From JAUWNP01 sp034430655 (lineage in GTDB: Bacteria; Chloroflexota; Anaerolineae; B4-G1), in NCBI GenBank assembly GCA_034430655.1, contig DAOUEC010000146.1:1-38944 (forward strand): 38,944 bases of DNA, given 5' to 3'. This document shows positions 32,396 through 38,008 of the stretch, in pieces. The translations under genes and the position numbers were made by a program. Positions within the stretch are counted from its first letter, which is position 1, and the number at the start of each line of letters is the position of its first letter. Below the pieces are notes generated by a model. The model was given only the letters and a program-made list of their open reading frames with translations, searched no databases and was not told the DNA's origin.

Positions 32396-33202
32396 GAGGG
32401 CGAGAACACGGAGCGGGGTGCGCTCGAGGGCGTAGGTGATGGCGCGCAAGGCCCGTCCCAGGGCAGGGGCGCGGGCGACGACGTTGTCGTAGCCGGGAAA
32501 GACCCGCGTGTGGTGGACGATGTGGACGGGGAGGCCGTCGAAGAGGCGGCACAGACCTCCGGCGGTGTAGGCGCGGACGTGAGGGGCCAGATAGTTGCGC
32601 AGCGGCGTGGGCAGCCAATTGACCAACGGCACGTTGCCGAAGTGGTAGTGCCCGCGCCAGAAGACGCCGTGGGTCTCGAAGGGGTAGAGCCGGTTGGGGA
32701 CGAAGACGACGACGCGGCCGCCAGGCCGCGTCACGCGCACCATCTCGGCCACGCAGGCCCGGTCGTGAGTGACGTGTTCCAGCACCTCGTGGGAGAAGAC
32801 GACGTCAAAGGCAGCCTCGGGGAAGGGGAGGCGCTCACCGGTGGCCTCGACCACGCCAGTGGCCCGCTCCCGCGCCTCCAGCGCCCGCTCGCGCTCGATC
32901 TCGACGCCGAAGACGTAGAGGGCCTCGCGGAGGAAGGCCGCCGTGTACATCCCCACGCCGCAGCCCACGTCGAGCACGCGGTGGCCCCGCAGCGGTGCCC
33001 AGCGGCGCACCATCTGGAAGCGCCGCTCCTGTCCAGCCCGCCAGACGTAGGAGGGGTGGCCGCGGGTAGCGGCCTTGTCAGGTGCTGTGCTCTCTTCTGT
33101 GACAAGGAGACAAGGAAACAAGGAGACAAGGAGACAGGGTGAGTGTTTTCCCATATCCTCATATCCCTTCACAGATCGGATTTCTACATTTTCCTCGCTC
33201 AT
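32366..33202 (-). CDS. Class I SAM-dependent methyltransferase
   Basis: The AdoMet-binding motif HRVLDVGCGVGMYTAAF lies near residue 75, followed by the acidic-end strand FGVEIERE and FDVVFSHEVLEHV, typical of Methyltransf_11/UbiE-like enzymes. ATG at 33202 has GGAGGG upstream; a start at 33250 is less likely. The N-terminal CLLVSLFPCLLV is encoded by 8-bp repeats and does not look like a domain, so a later start is conceivable. It is convergent with and overlaps the HAD gene. The substrate is unknown; the C-terminus (PVHIVHHTRVFPGYDN) has no recognised motif. Confidence 0.9.
   Translation of the reverse strand: MSEENVEIRSVKGYEDMGKHSPCLLVSLFPCLLVTEESTAPDKAATRGHPSYVWRAGQERRFQMVRRWAPLRGHRVLDVGCGVGMYTAAFLREALYVFGVEIERERALEARERATGVVEATGERLPFPEAAFDVVFSHEVLEHVTHDRACVAEMVRVTRPGGRVVVFVPNRLYPFETHGVFWRGHYHFGNVPLVNWLPTPLRNYLAPHVRAYTAGGLCRLFDGLPVHIVHHTRVFPGYDNVVARAPALGRALRAITYALERTPLRVLALSHLLVVKKA
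33101..33140. repeat. Octameric tandem array (GACAAGGA) in the methyltransferase 5' region
   Basis: Units gacaagga, gacaagga, aacaagga, gacaagga and gacagggt form an array with a period of 8 bp, in the coding strand of the methyltransferase leader. Confidence 0.85.
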
Positions 33203-33275
33203 TGCGCCCTCCTTCGGCGGCACTATACCACAAGGGAGTGCAGTTCGCAACCGCCCCGGTGGGTTTCTGCGCCAG

Positions 33276-33304
33276 TTGTCAGCCTTAACGGGTTGTGTTA
33301 TAAT
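33276..33304 (+). promoter_or_regulatory. Promoter of the PadR-family gene
   Basis: TTGTCA (33276-33281), a 17-nt spacer and perfect TATAAT (33299-33304) with a TG extension. Confidence 0.8.
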
Positions 33305-33338
33305 ATAACAAGATGTTATAATGAAATATACATATAAC
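33296..33338. promoter_or_regulatory. Probable PadR operator, two inverted repeats
   Basis: TGTTATAATATAACA (33296-33310) is a palindrome with one central base that includes the -10 box. A second inverted pair follows, GTTATA (33315-33320) and TATAAC (33333-33338), with ATGT and ACAT inside it. PadR repressors bind ATGT-ACAT-type palindromes, so autorepression is likely. Confidence 0.6.
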
Positions 33339-33348
33339 GGAATGTGCT

Positions 33349-33927
33349 ATGGCTAGAGCCGTGAGCATTCGTCACTTGATCCTGGGCCTGCTGACCAAGC
33401 AGCCGATGTCCGGCTACGACATCAAGCGTTTCCTCAAGAGCCTGAGTTGGCTGATTGATAGCCCTAGTTTCGGTAGCATCTACCCTACCTTACGCGCTCT
33501 GCGGGAAGATGGCCTGGTAACCGTCGAGGTGGTCCCCCGCCAGGGTAAGCCACGTCGAAAGATCTACACCATCACAGAGGCTGGCAGGCAAGCGTTGCGA
33601 GAGTGGGTAGACCGGCCAGTCGCACTAGATGCTTCCTTGAAGACTTTCGTGATGCGCTTGATCCTGGCCACTAACCTCTCGCACACTGGCCTGATCGCTC
33701 ACCTGCAGCAACGGCGCTCACAGGTTGCAGCCCATCGCGCTACCCTGAAGCGGATTGCCGAGGCACTGGATGGGACGAGGGACTCTGGGCAACGTCTGAC
33801 GTTTGGCTATGGGTTGACTCTAGCCACCGCAGAGTTAGATTGGCTGGATAGCACACTGGAACAGTTATCTCAACAACCACTACCCGTGGAGGTCGTAAAG
33901 GGCGACGGCGTTACCTCGACTGTCTGA
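33349..33927 (+). CDS. PadR-family transcriptional regulator
   Basis: A 192-residue protein with an N-terminal winged helix typical of PadR (IRHLILGLLTKQPMSGYDIKRFL, GSIYPTLRALREDGLVTVE, KIYTITEAGRQALREWV). A C-terminal helical dimerisation domain follows (about 100-180; LIAHLQQRRSQVAAHRATLKRIAEALDG), as in the long Vir/PadR_C class. The SD is weak (GGAA, 8 nt upstream). Such repressors respond to small hydrophobic ligands. The palindromes over its promoter indicate autoregulation. The target gene is not evident; the downstream ribosomal cluster is separated by a terminator-like hairpin. Confidence 0.93.
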   Translation: MARAVSIRHLILGLLTKQPMSGYDIKRFLKSLSWLIDSPSFGSIYPTLRALREDGLVTVEVVPRQGKPRRKIYTITEAGRQALREWVDRPVALDASLKTFVMRLILATNLSHTGLIAHLQQRRSQVAAHRATLKRIAEALDGTRDSGQRLTFGYGLTLATAELDWLDSTLEQLSQQPLPVEVVKGDGVTSTV

Positions 33928-34008
33928 GGCGCGTGCCCAGCGGATCATTCTTGGATTCCGTCTGATTTTATCTGCGATTTTCCACAATTCGGGTCCAGGA
34001 TTCACTGT

Positions 34009-34066
34009 AGACCTGGTTTGTGCCGAGACCGGTGGTAGGGGTTGCGGCTAACCAGGTCTATTTTAT
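34009..34066 (+). terminator. Hairpin with T-rich tail between padR and rpsU (terminator or r-protein leader)
   Basis: AGACCTGGTT (34009-34018) pairs perfectly with AACCAGGTCT (34050-34059), followed by ATTTTATT. The 31-nt loop contains GCCGAGACCGGTGG and could fold further. It ends 79 nt before rpsU. It may end the padR transcript, or be a regulatory leader of the ribosomal-protein cluster; the large GA-rich loop is compatible with the latter. Confidence 0.6.
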
Positions 34067-34144
34067 TGACAGAGGAGTGGAACGTCTATCGGTTGAGTTG
34101 GGGCTGGAGATTCAGTCATGAATAGGGAGGGAGGTGAATCGAGA

Positions 34145-34354
34145 TTGACGAGAGTTGAACTAAGATCTGGAGAGTCACAGGAGAGTCTGCTCAGGCGTTT
34201 TCGCAAGCGAGTGACCAGGGATCGTATCCTGAGCGATGTGAAGAAGAAACGCTTCTTTGTTTCCAGGAGCGAGAAGCGACGACGTGCTCGTCTCAAGGCC
34301 ATGCGCCGGGAGCGTCAGCGCCAGCGGCGAAAACAAAGACGGTATCACAGGTAA
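34145..34354 (+). CDS. rpsU: Small ribosomal subunit protein bS21
   Basis: A 69-residue basic protein, TRVELRSGESQESLLRRFRK, RDRILSDVKKKRFF and an Arg-rich tail, matching S21. The TTG start at 34145 is supported by a near-perfect GGAGGTGA (34130-34137) 7 nt upstream; an upstream ATG at 34118 would translate the SD itself. It is the first gene of the cluster and is followed after 6 nt by a four-S1-domain protein. S21 sits near the anti-SD region of 16S rRNA and helps select mRNAs. Confidence 0.93.
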   Translation: MTRVELRSGESQESLLRRFRKRVTRDRILSDVKKKRFFVSRSEKRRRARLKAMRRERQRQRRKQRRYHR

Positions 34355-34360
34355 AGCGTG

Positions 34361-35503
34361 ATGGATCAACAGTGCACTGATTTGCAGCAGCAACGATTTT
34401 CAACACTGATCGAGAGTGACTACGACTATGTGCGCCCAAGACGGGGACAAGTTCGCCACGCAGTTGTCCTCTCCATCGGTGAGAACGACGTTATCGTTGA
34501 CCTGGGGACCAAGCGGGACGGCATTGTCCCGCGCCGGGACCTGGAGTTGCTGGACGAAACGTACCGCACCGGTCTGCATGCTGGCGACCGTGTCCCTGTT
34601 TGCGTCTTGACTACCTCGGGCCGCCACGGTGACCTGATTGTCTCGCTGAAGCAGGGGCTGGAACATCAGGACTGGCTGCGGGCCCAGGAGTACCTGGAGA
34701 GTGGAGAGGTCTGCGAGGCCGAAGTGACGGAAGTAAACCGTGGTGGTGTCATTGTTCTGTTTGGCCGTCTGCGCGGCTTTGTGCCGAACTCGCACTTGAA
34801 GTCGGTGCGGCGGGGCTTGCGTGGAGAGCGTTTGCATCAGGCGAAATCTGACCTGGTAGGTCAAACCCTGTCGCTGGCGGTGATTGAGGTGGATCAGCAA
34901 CGGCGACGCCTGGTACTGTCGGAACGTATCGCGGGTCGCTGCAGACGACAGCAACTGCTTGAGGAGTTGACGGAGGGTGAGGTAAGGACCGGCGTCGTGT
35001 GCAACCTGGTTAAGTTCGGTGCTTTCGTGGACCTGGGTGGTGTGGACGGACTGATCCACATCTCCGAGTTGGCTTGGCGACACGTGACGCACCCTGGCGA
35101 GGTGCTGAGTGTGGGCGACGAGGTGGAGGTATACGTCCTGAGCGTGGATCAGGAACGGGAGCGCATCGGGTTGAGCCGCAAGCGGCTGTTGCCCGATCCC
35201 TGGCCCCTCGTGGCCAACAGACTGTATGTGGGTCAGGTGGTCGAGGGAACTGTGACAGCGATCGTAGAGTTTGGCATGTTCGTAGACCTCGGCGAGGGGG
35301 TTGAGGGGTTGGTTCATACTCCTGAGATGCCTGGTGGGGTGGCCTCCTGCGCAGAATTGGAGGCTGGCTCCCGGATCAAAGTACGTGTATTGGAGATCAA
35401 CCGCTGGAGGCGTCGCATCGCGCTCAGCCTGCGGGGCATTTCACAAATGGTTCCATCACCAGGCGTGGAGGACACGTTGCCCTCTCTAGTGGGCATCGGA
35501 TAG
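34361..35503 (+). CDS. rpsA: Four-S1-domain protein, ribosomal protein S1-like
   Basis: Four OB-fold S1 repeats are visible: residues about 25-95 (RHAVVLSIGENDVIVDLG), 105-190 (CEAEVTEVNRGGVIVLFG), 195-270 (RTGVVCNLVKFGAFVDLG) and 285-360 (VEGTVTAIVEFGMFVDLG). Repeats three and four are the most typical, with the FGAFVDLG and LVHTPEM elements. The length, 380, fits the short S1 of Chloroflexota, Actinobacteria and Firmicutes. It binds mRNA and helps initiation. ATG at 34361 or GTG at 34358 follows the S21 stop by a few bases with a weak SD, so it is probably coupled to rpsU. Confidence 0.9.
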   Translation: MDQQCTDLQQQRFSTLIESDYDYVRPRRGQVRHAVVLSIGENDVIVDLGTKRDGIVPRRDLELLDETYRTGLHAGDRVPVCVLTTSGRHGDLIVSLKQGLEHQDWLRAQEYLESGEVCEAEVTEVNRGGVIVLFGRLRGFVPNSHLKSVRRGLRGERLHQAKSDLVGQTLSLAVIEVDQQRRRLVLSERIAGRCRRQQLLEELTEGEVRTGVVCNLVKFGAFVDLGGVDGLIHISELAWRHVTHPGEVLSVGDEVEVYVLSVDQERERIGLSRKRLLPDPWPLVANRLYVGQVVEGTVTAIVEFGMFVDLGEGVEGLVHTPEMPGGVASCAELEAGSRIKVRVLEINRWRRRIALSLRGISQMVPSPGVEDTLPSLVGIG

Positions 35504-35612
35504 GGTCTGTTCAGGAGTGAATGTTAATGTCAATCTCTTGCCCTATGAACAGGTGACCGTTTGTGCGGATGAGGCGGAGACCCAGTCGCGGACACAAGTC
35601 AGGAGAGAATAG

Positions 35613-35912
35613 ATGGAGGTTGGTCTTCTCTGGTTTGACGACAACGAGGATAAGTCACTGAAGACGAAAGTGAACGAGGCTATGGCGGCTTACTGTGCCA
35701 GGCCTCGCTTCGCGGGGAAGACACCCAACACTTGCTATGTGCACCCTTCCGTATTGCCGGAGAACCAGGAGGTCCGTCTAACCGGCGTGCGAGTTGTAGC
35801 CACCGCCACAGTCGCTCCATATCATCTCTTCGTCGGAGTGGAGAATGTTGGCGACGATGGGCGTGACTGCCCGAAGCGGGAATGCAGGCGGCTCAGAGGT
35901 CCAAAGTCATAA
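35613..35912 (+). CDS. Hypothetical protein, 99 aa
   Basis: AGGAGAG precedes the ATG. MEVGLLWFDDNEDKSLKTKVNEA looks like the start of a small alpha/beta protein; NTCYVHPSVLP and VRLTGVRVVATATV follow. The C-terminus is Arg/Cys-rich (CPKRECRRLRG). I do not know its function. It lies between the S1 protein and CarD on the same strand, 18 bp before the CarD start. Confidence 0.75.
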   Translation: MEVGLLWFDDNEDKSLKTKVNEAMAAYCARPRFAGKTPNTCYVHPSVLPENQEVRLTGVRVVATATVAPYHLFVGVENVGDDGRDCPKRECRRLRGPKS

Positions 35913-35930
35913 CATAAGGAGAAAGTGACG

Positions 35931-36440
35931 ATGTTTGAGGCAGGTGACGCAATCGTTCACCCCGTTCGTGGGGCAGGCGTCGTGGTACGTGTTGAGGAGC
36001 GGCAATGGCGCGGAAACAGCGAGCCGTATTACAGGATTAGGTTGCTGGGCCAGCCAGGCACCAGTCTGATGATCCCAATCCGTGCTGCGGAGACGAGAGG
36101 CCTGCGGCGCGCAATCCCGCGATCCGAATTGAACCAGGTGTGGCGCGTGTTACGTGCCAATCCCGGAACGTTGCCTACCGACCACAAGGAACGCTACAAA
36201 CTGCTGGAAGACAAGCTTCACACCGGGGACGTCTTTCAGGTTGCGGAGGTGGTCAGGGATATGACCTGGCGGCAGCAGCGAGAGGGCAGCCTGACCACGA
36301 TAGGGAAACAAAGGTACGAGGAGGGGATGAAGATACTCGCTGGGGAAATCGCAGCCGTACAGGGCGTTGACCTGGATGATGCCGAGGCCCAGGTCAGGGC
36401 AAAGTTGAGGGAGAGTCTGTCGCCGACTACCGTGATGTGA
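35931..36440 (+). CDS. carD: CarD/CdnL-family RNA polymerase-binding regulator
   Basis: The N-terminal CarD/TRCF RNAP-interaction domain (MFEAGDAIVHPVRGAGVVVRVEER, YYRIRLLGQPGTSLMIPI) binds the RNA polymerase beta subunit. The C-terminal helical domain (about 70-160; RYKLLEDKLHTGDVFQVAEVVRDM) contacts promoter DNA upstream of the -10. AAGGAG lies 9 nt before ATG 35931; a GTG 6 nt upstream is less likely. CarD/CdnL stabilises open complexes at rRNA and ribosomal promoters, making its place among ribosomal-protein and sigma genes meaningful. Confidence 0.95.
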   Translation: MFEAGDAIVHPVRGAGVVVRVEERQWRGNSEPYYRIRLLGQPGTSLMIPIRAAETRGLRRAIPRSELNQVWRVLRANPGTLPTDHKERYKLLEDKLHTGDVFQVAEVVRDMTWRQQREGSLTTIGKQRYEEGMKILAGEIAAVQGVDLDDAEAQVRAKLRESLSPTTVM

Positions 36441-36450
36441 CTTTGACAGG

Positions 36451-36485
36451 GATTTAAGGTTGAGATTTAAGATTTGGAGATTTGA
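36451..36485. repeat. Heptameric array (GATTTAA type) before rpsC
   Basis: gatttaa, ggttgag, atttaag, atttgga and gatttga form a 7-bp (once 8-bp) periodic stretch right before the rpsC SD. Confidence 0.6.
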
Positions 36486-36498
36486 AGAGGAGGAGAAT

Positions 36499-37170
36499 TT
36501 GGGACGCAAAGTCCATCCATACGGCTTCAGGCTCGGAGTGATCCGAGATTGGAAATCACATTGGTATGCGGAGGGCGAAGAATACGCCGACTTGCTGCAC
36601 GAAGATCTGGGGATTCGCCAGTTCATCCAGGACACCGCAGGACGTGCCGGTATCTCTCGCGTTGAGATCGAGCGCTTGCCGAACCAGGTTTCGATAACCA
36701 TCTGGACAGCGAGGCCCGGCATTGTCATCGGACGCAAGGGGACCTCGGTCAAGATGCTGCGCAGTGAGTTGGAGGAGATGACGGGTAAGCGTGTCTCTGT
36801 GGACGTGCGGGAGGTGGAGCAACCCGAACTGGACGCCAAGTTGGTGGCGGAGAACGTCGTTTCCCAGTTGGAGCGGCGTATTTCTCCCCGGCGGGCGATG
36901 CAGCAGGCGCTGCGGGCGGCGATGCGCGCTGGCGCGCAGGGAATCAAGGTTATGTGCAAGGGGCGTCTGTTTGGAGCCGAAATGGCACGTCAGCAGTGGC
37001 AGCGTGAGGGACGGGTGCCGTTACATACCCTGCGTGCCGACATTGATTACGCTCAGGAAGAAGCGCACACCACTTATGGCCGCCTGGGGGTAAAGGTGTG
37101 GATCTATAAGGGTGAGATATTGCCTGAGCTAAAGGAAGTGAAGGAACAAGAAGAGCCCTTTGTCATCTAG
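36499..37170 (+). CDS. rpsC: Small ribosomal subunit protein uS3, outside its usual operon
   Basis: About 223 residues. The start GRKVHPYGFRLGVIRDWKSHWY is typical of S3. The KH domain contains GIVIGRKGTSVKML. The C-terminal domain runs RRISPRRAMQQALRAAM, GRLFGAEMARQQW and HTLRADIDYAQEEAHTTYGRLGVKVWIYKGE. GRLFGAE replaces the usual GRLGGAE or GRLNGAE, so it is slightly divergent. TTG at 36499 is chosen because the conserved N-terminus begins there and GGAGGAG is just upstream; an ATG at 36460 would start inside the repeat array. There is no rplV before it or rplP/rpmC after it, unlike the S10 operon. Neighbours are CarD and a cold-shock gene. Confidence 0.95.
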   Translation: MGRKVHPYGFRLGVIRDWKSHWYAEGEEYADLLHEDLGIRQFIQDTAGRAGISRVEIERLPNQVSITIWTARPGIVIGRKGTSVKMLRSELEEMTGKRVSVDVREVEQPELDAKLVAENVVSQLERRISPRRAMQQALRAAMRAGAQGIKVMCKGRLFGAEMARQQWQREGRVPLHTLRADIDYAQEEAHTTYGRLGVKVWIYKGEILPELKEVKEQEEPFVI

Positions 37171-37318
37171 CTGTGTGGAGGCATGGACTCATTGTGGGGC
37201 TGGTTTCCACATCCGACAGGAGAGAGCAAGTGATCGTCTTCTCGCACATTGGGTCTGCCCCGGTTGTCTACCTGCGTGGAGGCGGTTCCTGCAAGGTTCA
37301 ATTGGAGGGAATCAAGCG

Positions 37319-37543
37319 ATGACTGAACGAGTAAAAGGACACATCAAGTGGTTCGACCACCGGAAGCGGTATGGCTTCATCCGGCGTGATGATGGTCTCC
37401 AGGACATCTTCGTGCACATGAACGAATTTCGTTCTGTGGCGGATGCCCAATGGGTGGGGGACGGAGACGCTATGGAGTTTGAGGTCGAACAAACGCCAAA
37501 GGGATCAAGTGCTGTGAATGTTGTTGTGCTGAATACCGCGTAG
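37319..37543 (+). CDS. Cold-shock protein, 74 aa
   Basis: A single cold-shock domain: GHIKWFDHRKRYGFIRRDDG (RNP1 as RYGFIRR instead of the usual GYGFI) and DIFVHMNEF (RNP2). The last strand is VEQTPKGSSAVNVVVL. TTGGAGGGA lies upstream of ATG 37319. The change of the RNP1 Gly to Arg and the 74-residue length differ from the Csp at 21418, so it is a paralogue. It probably acts as an RNA chaperone expressed with its ribosomal neighbours. Confidence 0.92.
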   Translation: MTERVKGHIKWFDHRKRYGFIRRDDGLQDIFVHMNEFRSVADAQWVGDGDAMEFEVEQTPKGSSAVNVVVLNTA

Positions 37544-37875
37544 TCCTCCCTCTGTGCATTGGCGCTGCTCTTGCCTGCCTCGACGGCGCTCAGAGCCAGC
37601 CCAGGCATCCTCCGAGAATCGCTCAAGCGGCCTCCCGCAGTTCCACACACCACGCGGAGGGGCTCACTACTGCGGCTTCGATCCTGTTCGCTGCCGCTGT
37701 GGGGGTCTGCGTGCCGATGTCGCAGTTGGTGCTGGCGATGGCCGTGACCGTGGTGGTGTTAGCCACGCTGCGCGGTTTGGGTTTTGTGGAGCACTGGCTG
37801 GGAGAGCGAGAGAGCGACCAGGAGAATGACGGCCACTTTGCGGAAGATGAGCGACATGCATGGGAGGTGATAGCC
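37544..37875 (+). other. Region before rpmJ with an in-frame membrane-helix frame
   Basis: No independent gene is certain. A frame starting at ATG 37717 (or GTG 37699) encodes a hydrophobic helix (SQLVLAMAVTVVVLATL) and an acidic stretch, then runs without stop into rpmJ. The SD before 37717 is poor, while rpmJ has a strong one of its own. Confidence 0.4.
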
Positions 37876-37992
37876 ATGAAAGTGAAAGCGTCAGTTAAGC
37901 GTCGTTGCCCGAAGTGCAAGATTGTCAAGCGCAAGGGCGTGATATACGTAATCTGTGAGAACCCTAAGCACAAGCAGAGGCAGGGCAAGTAG
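37876..37992 (+). CDS. rpmJ: Large ribosomal subunit protein bL36
   Basis: A 38-residue zinc-ribbon protein beginning MKVKASVKRRCPKCKIVKRK, continuing VICENPKHKQRQGK, with the C-C-C-H zinc ligands of the C+ type. GGAGGTGA precedes the ATG by 6 nt. It is normally found in the spc/alpha operon between infA and rpsM. Here it stands between a cold-shock gene and a sigma factor gene. Confidence 0.95.
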   Translation: MKVKASVKRRCPKCKIVKRKGVIYVICENPKHKQRQGK

Positions 37993-38008
37993 ATAGAGAT
38001 TTGCTCAG

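Noticed and set aside
35500..35552. A hairpin after the S1-like gene (CTGTTCA and TGAACAG)
   Set aside because: The ATAGGG/CCCTAT and CTGTTCA/TGAACAG pairings are mutually exclusive and there is no T-tract; evidence is too weak for a terminator or switch.
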